A stretch of DNA of 27,679 nt from CAYXUG01 sp964468655 (GCA_964468655.1 CAYXUG010000026.1:1-27679), one strand, 5' to 3'; shown: positions 6,246-15,170, counted from the stretch's first letter. Notes: generated from the sequence alone by a model not told the origin. Translations and numbers: made by a program.

Positions 6246-8639
6246 TCAGATTGATTTGCCAAACCGTTTTGATGTTAATGACCCAACTTTTCCAACGATC
6301 TTGCGCCTGTAAATATATACAATTGAAGTAATTACAAGAAAAAATGAAGCACGTGAAATAATTCGAATCATATTGTAACGTTTGTCATCATAATGGAATC
6401 TGACTTTGTGCTCACCTGCCGGCACGTACACTGAGCGTAAGACATGGTTTGTTTGATATATTTTGGCGGGTTGTCCATCCACTTCAGCCATCCATCCCGG
6501 TGCATAGTACATTTCCGACAGAACAAGTAGTCCCTCGTTGGAGTTATTCGATTTCAATATAATTTCATTTTCTGAGAACTCTTCTTCAACTGCATTTCCG
6601 CCCTCGGAAAAAGTCATCTCCGGACCATCATAATTAACTACAATTGCCTCCTTGCCGGGATCAAACAATTGTTCTAATGTCTTTACTAGTGACTCCTTTT
6701 GTGTTTCAACAGAAGTAACATTGCCCACAAACCACGCTTTTGGCAGAACATTCAAATTTCGGTAAATCTTTTGATTCCCTGAAAACGCTAGCTCAAATCC
6801 CGGAAGCTTTATATCCCGTTTCGTTAAAAGATATTTCACATTCAGCATATTAAGAACAGGGATATTGTTCAACCCTCCTGCGTCCATGAGATCCTGATAA
6901 GTTCGCAATTTCACCGGTCGGTATCCTCCTATGCTGCTGATACCGAAATATCCATACCAATTGGTGCCAAAATCATCCACAGGGTAGATGCGAAACAGCT
7001 CATTATCCTTTGATAAAAATCCGGTGACTTCTTTCGGTCGAAACTGTCTTTTAATGTTGACAGGGGTTTTTAAATGAAGGAATTCATTGTCAATAATCCA
7101 AAATTCGATCAATGACAATACAATGACAATACAACTCAACATCACAGAGGGTAATTTTTTATTCCATGCCATAATGATTGAAATACCACAAGCAGCTGTA
7201 AGAAACATGGCCAAGAGTAATCCCTTCTGGAACAGGTCTATTCGGACGGTTTTTAATTGATTCATTATCTGGGGTCCGAAATTTGTCATATCCCCTGATT
7301 TCATGAATGATGCCATGCTTGATCCAAACAACAAAAAAAGGAGCGTTACTCCAAGAAAAGATCCAAAAACCAGCAAAGTATATTTTTTTAGTCTTGCCGT
7401 ACTCCCGGCATCTGGTTCTGAAAGTATATGCAGTATAGAATGCAGGCCGTATGCAGCAAGCATTCCAATAATATAGGGAAGCAACGCATAGATCATTGAT
7501 GGAACCCGAAATTTTGCGAATAAGGGTGCCCAGTGATAAAGTGGTGAAAACAGAATCGGAATATATTTCCCAAATCCCGCAATGAGGATTAATGCACCTG
7601 TTACCCAGAGAAATACCTGGAATTCATCAGGTTTTCTTAGTATTAACCCTAAAATAGCAATCAAAACGGCCAATAGTCCAAGATAATGGGTAGATTGAGT
7701 AAAGGGCATATATCCCCAGTATGCTTGTGATTTCAAATCCCGCGTGGGGAAGTTCTGCAAACCGTAAAAATAGGGATAAATAAAAGTTATGGACTCTTTG
7801 GGATGCATAGACCAGGCAGTTGCATAATCCCAGTCTGACACTCCCTGTTCCTTTGTGCCATTCTCCTCAAGAACCGATTTCGCACCGCGTGTTGAATGTT
7901 CCTGGAATTCATATACCGATACATAGGGATCGAGAACCATGAAAATGGCAATTATTAATCCAGCAATGCTGAATGCAATTGGTTTGGCAGTATTTAATTT
8001 AGATTTTGAGGAATTCCACAAATCTCTAATTAAAACCCACAACAGGCGAAATACAACCACAATCCAGGTATAATAGACCACCTGCGGATGATTGGACCAC
8101 AATTGAATACCAAATGCCAAAGCAAGAACCAGAATTGATTTCCAAGTTCGATTTTCGATGCAATATTCCACAGCCAACAAAACCCACGGCACAAACGCTA
8201 ATGCAATAATCTTTGCACCATGCCCGGCATTGATCAATCCAAACATATAGGGTGTTACCGCTGAAATCAGTCCTCCAAACAATGCTGGTAATTTTTTGAC
8301 AGATTTACGTCTTAAAAGAAAATAAATACCGAGACCACTCAATGAAAAAAAGATGGAAAACCTCGCACCCCTGTTAAATAAATGACTTGTGAAAAATCCA
8401 ATAACAGGCCCATAATAAGTAGAAATATAACTTCCATGAGATGGCATACCGCTGAACAAGTGAGGATACCAATGGGGTACATCTACATTGATCTCTTTGT
8501 ATGTATCTTTCCATTCGTTGATGGGTAATCTCGCAGTAGTGTCGTTAGAACCGGGTTCACTCCCCGTGAATATCATTTCCCATAAAAAAAGTCCACAGAT
8601 TAATATGATGATAAGATATAAATAATTTGACCTGTGCAT
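6246..8639 (-). CDS. YfhO-family multi-membrane protein (GT-C-like)
   Basis: A 797-residue protein with about a dozen transmembrane helices, a large soluble C-terminal part (about 540-760) and a final helix near 765-785. It fits the YfhO family, whose fold is related to GT-C glycosyltransferases using polyprenyl-phosphate sugars. Family marks include an acidic first external loop and VPHWYPHLFSGMP (54-66); the C-terminal region has YYAPGWMAEVDG and a VYVPAGEHKVRFHY segment. In Firmicutes, YfhO works with the GT2 enzyme CsbB to glycosylate teichoic acids; a CsbB/GtrB-like enzyme is encoded at 14238-15170 here. A GGGAG ribosome site precedes the ATG. Likely role: transfer of a lipid-linked sugar to a surface polymer outside the membrane; acceptor unknown. 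Confidence 0.8.
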   Translation of the reverse strand: MHRSNYLYLIIILICGLFLWEMIFTGSEPGSNDTTARLPINEWKDTYKEINVDVPHWYPHLFSGMPSHGSYISTYYGPVIGFFTSHLFNRGARFSIFFSLSGLGIYFLLRRKSVKKLPALFGGLISAVTPYMFGLINAGHGAKIIALAFVPWVLLAVEYCIENRTWKSILVLALAFGIQLWSNHPQVVYYTWIVVVFRLLWVLIRDLWNSSKSKLNTAKPIAFSIAGLIIAIFMVLDPYVSVYEFQEHSTRGAKSVLEENGTKEQGVSDWDYATAWSMHPKESITFIYPYFYGLQNFPTRDLKSQAYWGYMPFTQSTHYLGLLAVLIAILGLILRKPDEFQVFLWVTGALILIAGFGKYIPILFSPLYHWAPLFAKFRVPSMIYALLPYIIGMLAAYGLHSILHILSEPDAGSTARLKKYTLLVFGSFLGVTLLFLLFGSSMASFMKSGDMTNFGPQIMNQLKTVRIDLFQKGLLLAMFLTAACGISIIMAWNKKLPSVMLSCIVIVLSLIEFWIIDNEFLHLKTPVNIKRQFRPKEVTGFLSKDNELFRIYPVDDFGTNWYGYFGISSIGGYRPVKLRTYQDLMDAGGLNNIPVLNMLNVKYLLTKRDIKLPGFELAFSGNQKIYRNLNVLPKAWFVGNVTSVETQKESLVKTLEQLFDPGKEAIVVNYDGPEMTFSEGGNAVEEEFSENEIILKSNNSNEGLLVLSEMYYAPGWMAEVDGQPAKIYQTNHVLRSVYVPAGEHKVRFHYDDKRYNMIRIISRASFFLVITSIVYIYRRKIVGKVGSLTSKRFGKSI

Positions 8640-8667
8640 GCCTGTTATCTCCCTATTCTAAATATCC

Positions 8668-8690
8668 TTACAAATGTATTTGGTTTGTAA
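8668..8690. promoter_or_regulatory. Inverted repeat upstream of the YfhO-type gene
   Basis: Perfect 7-bp arms TTACAAA and TTTGTAA flank nine bases in the 67-base gap between the flippase and YfhO-type genes. It could be an operator or promoter-proximal element for the downstream genes. It is AT-rich and short, so a chance match is possible. No convincing promoter pair was identified with it. Confidence 0.3.
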
Positions 8691-8706
8691 CTGCTTAAAA
8701 TTTGCA

Positions 8707-10179
8707 TTATTTCGAAAATATTTTATCCCAAGCCATGGTAAACAATGATCGTACTCCATTTATTTCCCGTGGTCCGAGAAATCCCAGCAGTTTGAGTGAA
8801 AATACAAAAACAAACATAAGAATTATATTCAAGACAAATGTGTCAAATGGTAAATATTGAATTCCTTGCTCCGCTAGTAAAAGAAAAATCAATGACCAGC
8901 TAATTACTCCCAATATAGGTTTTCCTCCCCAATTTATCGGTTCTTGACGGTGAGAAACAAAATATATTAACAACACCAAAATCATATAACTCAAAATTGT
9001 ACTAACAGCTGCCCCCCATACTCCCCAATGTTTTATTAACATATAATTCAAACAAATGTTACAGATAATGCCAACAACGGATGCCAATCCTAATCGTAGT
9101 GTTTTATCCTTTAATGCAGAACCGGCAATAAAAAAATGCCTATAACCGTTGATCAGATAAGCAGCACCAATAAATGGGATAAATTTTGCCCCGGCCAGAT
9201 ATTCCGGCGTAGCAAAAACCTGAATAAACTCTTCTCTGAATAATGTAATAAAGACCCAAATTCCGGAGACTACAAGTGTATAGTAAAATATAAAATCTCT
9301 GTAATATTTTTTTGAATCTTCTTCCAGACCCATCTTGTACATCATGGGTACCCATGCCAGTTGCATAGGTGTTACAAGCAGTATATTGATCAACATTCCA
9401 AATTTATATCCGATGGAATAAATCCCTATTTGTTCCAACGATACAAATTGATTAAGAAAAAACCGGTCAGAAGTGGTTAAGAAGGGTACAACAAATGCCA
9501 AAGGAATTAGGGGATAACCAAACCGTTGCGCTATTTTAAAAATTGAGACAGAAGGGAATACTGTATATTTATTTAAAACAAACCCAATCGTTGCCAAGGT
9601 TGAAATCCCAAATACAATCATCCGTGCATAAACAATGCCCTCAACCCCATGTTCACGAATTACAATAAAATAGATTGACAACATCAGAACGCCAACAAAT
9701 TGTGTCAGAGAAAGTACAATAAACCTTTGAGGATGTTGATGAAATCGCCATAGTGTCAACAAAAACCTGCCCTGTACTGTAAAAAATGCATTAATAACAA
9801 TCAAGGGTGCAAGGTAATGATACTGTGCAGGAAAACCAATCCAGCTAACAAGTGTGTTACTAATCCATATAAAACCACCGGCAATCATCATATCAACAAA
9901 TAACCGCCCCCAGAAAATTGAAGAAATAATCTCTGATTGCTGTCCACGTGTTTTATCAGGGAGAAACCGCAGAAGCGCGTTAGCCATTCCCAGCATTAAA
10001 ATGCTAACCAACAGCACATCCACCATTTCGATTATTGCAACGAATCCTACCTCTTTGAGAGATAAGTACCGGGTAATAATGGGTATTAGTAATATCGCAA
10101 CAAATTTATTGGCGAAATTACCAATTCCGTAAATCAGGGATTGTTTGGTAATTGTTTGGATTGGTTTTCGAATTGGCAT
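8707..10179 (-). CDS. Wzx-like oligosaccharide flippase (polysaccharide biosynthesis family)
   Basis: A 490-residue protein with about 12-14 hydrophobic helices and the typical start of the MOP superfamily polysaccharide branch: SLIYGIGNFANKFVAILLIPIITRYLS (given here as residues 14-40 in outline), then LPDKTRGQQSEIISSIFW. Proteins of this family flip lipid-linked oligosaccharides across the inner membrane. Length is usual for Wzx/RfbX. The ATG at 10179 has no strong ribosome site. The gene is divergent from the sulfotransferase pair and is followed on its own strand by the YfhO-type gene. A Wzy polymerase is not visible, so the transported unit may be ligated or modified without Wzy-type polymerisation. 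Confidence 0.88.
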   Translation of the reverse strand: MPIRKPIQTITKQSLIYGIGNFANKFVAILLIPIITRYLSLKEVGFVAIIEMVDVLLVSILMLGMANALLRFLPDKTRGQQSEIISSIFWGRLFVDMMIAGGFIWISNTLVSWIGFPAQYHYLAPLIVINAFFTVQGRFLLTLWRFHQHPQRFIVLSLTQFVGVLMLSIYFIVIREHGVEGIVYARMIVFGISTLATIGFVLNKYTVFPSVSIFKIAQRFGYPLIPLAFVVPFLTTSDRFFLNQFVSLEQIGIYSIGYKFGMLINILLVTPMQLAWVPMMYKMGLEEDSKKYYRDFIFYYTLVVSGIWVFITLFREEFIQVFATPEYLAGAKFIPFIGAAYLINGYRHFFIAGSALKDKTLRLGLASVVGIICNICLNYMLIKHWGVWGAAVSTILSYMILVLLIYFVSHRQEPINWGGKPILGVISWSLIFLLLAEQGIQYLPFDTFVLNIILMFVFVFSLKLLGFLGPREINGVRSLFTMAWDKIFSK

Positions 10180-10221
10180 AGGTTATTGGTTTGAAGGTAA
10201 TAAAACTGAATGAATTTCGCT

Positions 10222-10248
10222 CTTGATAATTAGTAAGGTAATATCAAG
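10222..10248. promoter_or_regulatory. Inverted repeat between flippase and sulfotransferase genes
   Basis: Perfect arms CTTGATA (10222-10228) and TATCAAG (10242-10248) with a 13-base spacer lie in the 163-base gap between two divergent genes. Spacing of about two helical turns between half-site centres suits a dimeric regulator. The function is inferred only from position and symmetry. Confidence 0.35.
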
Positions 10249-10342
10249 CCTATAGTTACTTCAGAGATGGTTGCCGTCCCAATTGCTTTTTTATGGGACA
10301 AATTTCAAAATAATGTTAATTTCATCAAAATCATTTCTTTAA

Positions 10343-11344
10343 TTGGCGATCACAAACTCAATACTAAGTCAACCCATTTTCATTGCTGGTACACCACGCA
10401 GCGGCACCACGTGGGTAGCGAATGTCCTTGAACAGGCACGAAATACACGGTTGATTAAAGAACCGGATAATGAAAAATACAGTTTTTTGGCTTTATGGTG
10501 GAAAAATAACCATCATCGATTCCCATTTTCTGAAATAAACAATGAGAATCCTGGATTTGCCAAATTTTACGCAGAAATATTCAAGGGAAATTATTTACCC
10601 AATCGAACGGTACTTAACAACACGCTTTTATTTCTTTTCGGATTTACAAAGGCAAAAACTGAAAAATTGATCCAAGAAAAGGAAGCCAAACTAATGTTAG
10701 GTTCCCATCACTACTCTGTGTCTCGATCATTCATTTATATCAACAGGTTATTAAATCTTTTTTCTCTGCAGAGATGGAAATATTATGATCGTCTTGTAGT
10801 AAAATCCGTACATTCTTGCCTCTTACTGCCTCTAATATCTGAATTATACAAACCTAAGATGTTATTAATTTTCCGTCATCCGGCGAATGTAGTTGCGAGC
10901 AATCTAAAATTAGGACTTCACGACGGAAACCGGAAACTTTATATGCGCCCGGAGATCATAAACAGTTATTTACACCCATTCCTTGAAAAAATTAATGAAT
11001 TGAACGATCCGCTAGAATTTCAAGGTTTGCAGGTAGGAATCTTTTACTACATCTGGGAAAAATGGCTGCAAATGAACCCATCTTGGATAACCATAAATCA
11101 TGAAGAGTTGTGCATAAATCCAGTGGAATCCTTCAAGTTGCTCTATGAGAAACTTAATCTGCCGTGGTCTGTGAAAGTCGAAGAATACATTACGAATCAA
11201 AATAAAGAAGGTGAAGGATTTACAACCCAGCGATTAGCTGAGAATGAAATCAACAAATGGAAAACTACCTTGAAAAAAGACCAAATTGAAAAAATTCGGC
11301 AAGGGTATTATACCTTTCCCTTGGCGCATTACAATGATTTCTAA
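10343..11344 (+). CDS. PAPS-dependent sulfotransferase (first of pair)
   Basis: A 333-residue soluble protein of the sulfotransferase superfamily. The 5'-phosphosulfate-binding loop AGTPRSGTTW is at residues 15-24. The 3'-phosphate-binding motif LLIFRHPANVVASNLKLG (about 174-191) has R178 and S186. It should transfer sulfate from PAPS to a hydroxyl or amine of a glycan, lipid or small molecule; the acceptor is not predictable. The start must be non-ATG: a TAA lies immediately before TTG 10343, and the first in-frame ATG is far inside the protein, past the P-loop. No ribosome site is obvious. The stop overlaps the start of the second sulfotransferase. The surrounding glycan genes and sat-cysC support a surface-sulfation role. 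Confidence 0.87.
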   Translation: MAITNSILSQPIFIAGTPRSGTTWVANVLEQARNTRLIKEPDNEKYSFLALWWKNNHHRFPFSEINNENPGFAKFYAEIFKGNYLPNRTVLNNTLLFLFGFTKAKTEKLIQEKEAKLMLGSHHYSVSRSFIYINRLLNLFSLQRWKYYDRLVVKSVHSCLLLPLISELYKPKMLLIFRHPANVVASNLKLGLHDGNRKLYMRPEIINSYLHPFLEKINELNDPLEFQGLQVGIFYYIWEKWLQMNPSWITINHEELCINPVESFKLLYEKLNLPWSVKVEEYITNQNKEGEGFTTQRLAENEINKWKTTLKKDQIEKIRQGYYTFPLAHYNDF

Positions 11345-12170
11345 AAATAAAATAACCAGAATCTTTATTGTTGGAACAGCGCGATCAGGAACCACCTTAC
11401 TGCAATCCATGCTTGCTGTTCATCCTGAAATATTGTCTTTCCCGGAAACACATTTCTTAAGAGGCACAGTACCAAAAACACCCTTGCAGCGGATATTCAA
11501 AATTTATAGCCGGAAAGACCAAAGATTTATAAGTAATAAGCTTGAAAAAATGAGAAAACTGGAATATAAAAAACGCATACCAGTTTCAACTCCCTCAACC
11601 CTTGAATGGATTCGTGGACTCCTTGCTATTTTAGATCTATTTGCAACCGATAGAAATATGAATATCTGGCTGGAGAAAACACCCATGCATTTATATTTCA
11701 TACCATTGATTGAAAAGATAGACCCGGAAACCAAGTTTATCCACATGATCCGGCAAGGTGAAAATGTAGTTGCTTCACTGCATGAAGCCAGCCAGAAACA
11801 CCCGAAATATTTTGATGGTATAAAATCCGTTAACCAGTGTATTCGGCGTTGGCGGAAAGATATCCGCATATCAAAAAACTATATTGGGAAAGACAATCAT
11901 CACTTTGTCTTTTACAAACAATTGATTAATCATCCTGAGGAAACTTTGAAGAAAACTGTGTCTTTTATTAATGTAGACTATAAATCTGAAATGCTGTCTT
12001 TTAGGGAAATAACTGGAGAATTGAAATTTCCTGAAGAAGAATGGAAAAAATCCGGAAGTAATGAATTACGTGAATCAAACAAATTTGAAAACCATTTTTC
12101 GAAAGAAGAACAAAAATATATCTTATCTAAGGTTAAGGATTTTGATCTATCTGAATTATTTGCAAATTAA
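11334..12170 (+). CDS. PAPS-dependent sulfotransferase (second of pair)
   Basis: A 278-residue sulfotransferase-superfamily protein. The P-loop IVGTARSGTTLL spans about residues 12-23. A conserved EKTPMH motif is at 114-119, and the 3'-phosphate motif FIHMIRQGENVVASL (135-149) has R140 and S148. It differs clearly from its neighbour and is closer to the Sulfotransfer_3 type, so the pair is unlikely to be a recent duplication and the two enzymes may modify different positions or acceptors. The ATG at 11334 overlaps the upstream stop by 11 bases, which indicates coupling; a TTG 16 codons earlier is possible but less likely. Its TAA shares the palindrome TTAA with the TAA of the convergent GT4 gene. 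Confidence 0.87.
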   Translation: MISKNKITRIFIVGTARSGTTLLQSMLAVHPEILSFPETHFLRGTVPKTPLQRIFKIYSRKDQRFISNKLEKMRKLEYKKRIPVSTPSTLEWIRGLLAILDLFATDRNMNIWLEKTPMHLYFIPLIEKIDPETKFIHMIRQGENVVASLHEASQKHPKYFDGIKSVNQCIRRWRKDIRISKNYIGKDNHHFVFYKQLINHPEETLKKTVSFINVDYKSEMLSFREITGELKFPEEEWKKSGSNELRESNKFENHFSKEEQKYILSKVKDFDLSELFAN

Positions 12171-13180
12171 TCCTGAGGTAGATTTTTTATTCTACCAATT
12201 AAATTATTGTACTTTTCTTCCCACTCAACCTTTTTGGAAGTACAAAGTTGACCCATCATCTCCTTCCTTCGTGGGAGTTCCTGTCTCATTTTTTGAATAG
12301 CATTTTTGATTTCATCACTCTTATTCCCAGTAAAAATGACTGCTTCATCAAAATATTGATGTAAGGTTTGAGTATCTGAAACTATGAGTGGCTTGGAAAG
12401 GGATAAAGCTTCATATCCACCGGAAAGCAATGTCTTTTCCCGGGTTGTTAAGACAATCACGAAATCCGAATTCTGGAGGAGGTGAATATACTCGAGATCA
12501 TTCAGAAATCCGGTAAACCTGATATGTTCAGATTGGTAGGAAGTAATATCAAATGCTGCCTTTTTTTCATTTCCGGTTACAAAAATTTTCACATCTGATA
12601 TCGGTTTGATTGCTTTTAAAAATTCTTGCACTGGTTCATCCGGAGAAAACCGGCAAATGAAAGTTCCAGTCAGCTTTTTGTTATTTTCATTCTCCGGTAT
12701 GCTAAACATTGAAAAATCAGAAATGGGGTCCTCCAGGACGAACAGTCTATCCGATATCCAATCAATATTATCTGACAGGAAATCTTTTGATTCCGGATTA
12801 TGGGTAATAATCAGAGGACAATTTTCCCATATTCTTTTAGATAGAAGTCTCGAGAGCCCGCTAAAGTGATCCAATAATGCGGCAGAATGCAAATCCGGGA
12901 TTACAGTACTTTTTCTTAAAAATATTTTCGCTACAAGAGCTGATAGGGTAACAAAGGGATGAGCTTGAAATGTAAAAATATATCTGGGACGAACCAAAAA
13001 AAGGCGGAAAATCGTACTGACACTATTAAAGAGTAGATTCAATAAAATAATCGGCTTAGAATTCCCCCACCGGTTATATCGTATAAACTGCGCTCCCAAA
13101 TGCCGGGCAAGTTGTTCTGATCTTCGGGATACACGGGTCCAGGCGATAAATACTGATCTATCCAATTTATTAAAAGGCAT
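12167..13180 (-). CDS. Glycosyltransferase, GT4-like (GT-B fold)
   Basis: A 337-residue protein with two Rossmann-like halves. The C-terminal half carries the family-4-like pattern: GTFICRFSPDEPVQEFLKAI (about 168-187), HIRFTGFLNDLEYIHLLQNSDF, and then a GGYEALSLSKPLIVSD segment in place of the usual G-x(3)-E-A-x(2)-G-x-P-V motif. It should add a sugar from a nucleotide donor to a growing lipid-linked glycan on the cytosolic face; donor and linkage are unknown. It starts with ATG, 13 bases after the GT2 gene, and is the last gene of the minus-strand operon from 16789. It converges on the second sulfotransferase with overlapping stop codons, leaving no room for a private terminator. Confidence 0.8.
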   Translation of the reverse strand: MPFNKLDRSVFIAWTRVSRRSEQLARHLGAQFIRYNRWGNSKPIILLNLLFNSVSTIFRLFLVRPRYIFTFQAHPFVTLSALVAKIFLRKSTVIPDLHSAALLDHFSGLSRLLSKRIWENCPLIITHNPESKDFLSDNIDWISDRLFVLEDPISDFSMFSIPENENNKKLTGTFICRFSPDEPVQEFLKAIKPISDVKIFVTGNEKKAAFDITSYQSEHIRFTGFLNDLEYIHLLQNSDFVIVLTTREKTLLSGGYEALSLSKPLIVSDTQTLHQYFDEAVIFTGNKSDEIKNAIQKMRQELPRRKEMMGQLCTSKKVEWEEKYNNLIGRIKNLPQD

Positions 13181-13193
13181 AAATTTTAGATTT

Positions 13194-14219
13194 TTATTTA
13201 TAATACCTCTTTGTAAATCCTGACCAGTTGGTTTCTTTTAGAAATATTTTACGAAATAGTGCTGTAATAAATCCCAGTCCATAACCGAATATTTGTACCG
13301 GTATCACAATGATTAACAGCAATGCTGCCTCCGCACTTTTATTTTTAAATCCACCATAGAGTGCTAAAATGACGAAAATAGCAATTCCTAGTTCTACTAT
13401 CGGTATGAATTCCTCCGGTTTAATGAATGCGCCTAAACAGGTAAGAAACGCTAATACAAATCCTACGGAGGGTAGAAAATGGATGGGTTTTAACAAATCT
13501 TTATGGATGTTTCCGAGATTAATGCGGGCTACACCCCAATTAAATACTTGACGGAAAAATTGAACAATGGATGTTCTGCGTCGGTGATATACTACCGCAT
13601 CGTGAATGGTTATCACCTTGGCATCAGACTTAAGGAGCCGATGGCTGAATTCCATATCCTGGCCATGTCTCAAATTTCCGAAACCTCCAATTTTCTGATA
13701 AATATTTTTTTTCACACCCATATTGTGCGTTCGGGGATAGAACTTTACCAAAGGTTTCTTACTGTGTCCCCTGATTCCTCCGGTGGTAAAAAATGATGTC
13801 ATGGAAAAATCTATCGCTTTTTGAAGGGGTGAAAAATCTTCTTTAGCTGCATCGGGTCCACCAAATGCGTCGAATCCGTCATGTTTATAAGTATTGTATA
13901 TGGTCTCAAGCCATTGACTATCTGCTTCACAATCGGAATCAATGAAAAGCACCAGTTCCCCCCGGCTTATTTCTGCACCGAGATTTCTGGCAGCACCGGG
14001 ACCTTTATTACTTTGTGAAAGATATCGTAATTCAAAAGGTATTTTGTCTTTAATACTTTTGACCATATCTTCAGTCCCGTCTGCAGACCCATCATCCACA
14101 ATAATCATTTCAAAAAGGTTGTAAGATAATGTTTGAGATTCGATGGAATTGATTAGACCCGGCAGCTCCTGAACACGATTAAAAGTGGGTGTTACGATAC
14201 TGAAAATGGGAGCAGGCAA
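13194..14219 (-). CDS. Glycosyltransferase family 2 with C-terminal membrane helices
   Basis: A 341-residue GT-A enzyme. The nucleotide-sugar-binding start FSIVTPTFNR (6-15) is followed by VDDGSADGT (41-49) and the metal-binding DSD (94-96). A GQDMEFSHRL motif near residues 187-196 supplies the likely catalytic acidic residues. About three hydrophobic helices near 240-320 anchor it in the membrane. The start appears to be TTG at 14219: the upstream gene ends with TAA in the same frame seven codons earlier, and the GT2 motif begins at residue 6, so no later start is tolerable. Donor and acceptor sugars are unknown. Confidence 0.85.
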   Translation of the reverse strand: MPAPIFSIVTPTFNRVQELPGLINSIESQTLSYNLFEMIIVDDGSADGTEDMVKSIKDKIPFELRYLSQSNKGPGAARNLGAEISRGELVLFIDSDCEADSQWLETIYNTYKHDGFDAFGGPDAAKEDFSPLQKAIDFSMTSFFTTGGIRGHSKKPLVKFYPRTHNMGVKKNIYQKIGGFGNLRHGQDMEFSHRLLKSDAKVITIHDAVVYHRRRTSIVQFFRQVFNWGVARINLGNIHKDLLKPIHFLPSVGFVLAFLTCLGAFIKPEEFIPIVELGIAIFVILALYGGFKNKSAEAALLLIIVIPVQIFGYGLGFITALFRKIFLKETNWSGFTKRYYK

Positions 14220-14237
14220 ATTAATTTCAAATTGAAT

Positions 14238-15170
14238 TTATTCTTCAATTTCCTGAGATACTTCCGCCGATCTTCTATTTGATTGAGCAATCATCTCCCC
14301 TAAAAGTCCCAGTGAAATAAATTGAACCCCCAAGATTAGAAGCATCACGCCAAATACGAGTAGAGCAAAATGTTTGGAAAACGGTTCACCTAAACTATAT
14401 TTCAGATATAACACCCATACATTCACCAGGACTCCTGCATTCATACTTAATATACCAAATATACCGAATAATCGAAGAGGACGAAGGGTATGCTGGCTCA
14501 GAAATAAAACGGTCAATAAATCAAACAGACCATGGAAATACCGTTCTCTCCCGAATTTGGTTTTACCAAATTTTCTTGGCCGGTGATTTACTATTTTTTC
14601 TCCCACTTTAAATCCGTTCTTCCCAGCCATCACGGGGATAAATCTATGCATACCACCATAAATATCAAGTGATTTCACCACATTTGTTCTGTACACCTTG
14701 AGTCCGCAATTAAAGTCGTGAAGGCGGATTCCAGTAAGCAATTTGGTAGTTAAATTGAAAAATTTGGAAGGCCATCGTTTTGACGCAGGATCATACCGGT
14801 TTTTTTTCCAGCCCGAAATCATGTCATATCCTTCATCCAGCATTCCAATCATATCCGGAATTTCAGATGGATCATCCTGAAGATCTGAATCCAAGGTTAC
14901 CACGACATCTCCCCTGACTCTATTAAATCCTGCCGTCAAAGCAGCAGATTTACCATAATTTTTTTGAAATTTTATCACTTTGTGGGATGAACCATTATTA
15001 AATGCTTCTTTCAGATATTCGTATGAACCGTCTGTACTCCCATCATCAACACAGATTATTTCATAATTAAAACTGTCTGAAAGTGAAGATCGAATTTCTT
15101 CCAACAATGTCGGAAGTGACTCTTTTTCATTATAGACAGGAATGACAACAGAAACAAAAAGAGTGTTCAT
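14238..15170 (-). CDS. Polyprenyl-phosphate glycosyltransferase, GtrB/CsbB/DPM1-like
   Basis: A 310-residue GT2 enzyme with two C-terminal transmembrane helices (about 232-256 and 265-292), the architecture of GtrB, CsbB and ArnC. Motifs: SVVIPVYNE (7-15), VDDGSTDGS (41-49), KNYGKSAALTAGF (70-82), LDSDLQDDP (93-101) and GGMHRFIPVMA. Such enzymes load one sugar onto undecaprenyl phosphate, which a flippase turns outward for a GT-C enzyme to use. The YfhO-type protein in this window is the natural candidate user. A strong AGGAGG site precedes the ATG, inside the end of the TPR gene, which it overlaps by four bases (ATGA). Confidence 0.9.
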   Translation of the reverse strand: MNTLFVSVVIPVYNEKESLPTLLEEIRSSLSDSFNYEIICVDDGSTDGSYEYLKEAFNNGSSHKVIKFQKNYGKSAALTAGFNRVRGDVVVTLDSDLQDDPSEIPDMIGMLDEGYDMISGWKKNRYDPASKRWPSKFFNLTTKLLTGIRLHDFNCGLKVYRTNVVKSLDIYGGMHRFIPVMAGKNGFKVGEKIVNHRPRKFGKTKFGRERYFHGLFDLLTVLFLSQHTLRPLRLFGIFGILSMNAGVLVNVWVLYLKYSLGEPFSKHFALLVFGVMLLILGVQFISLGLLGEMIAQSNRRSAEVSQEIEE

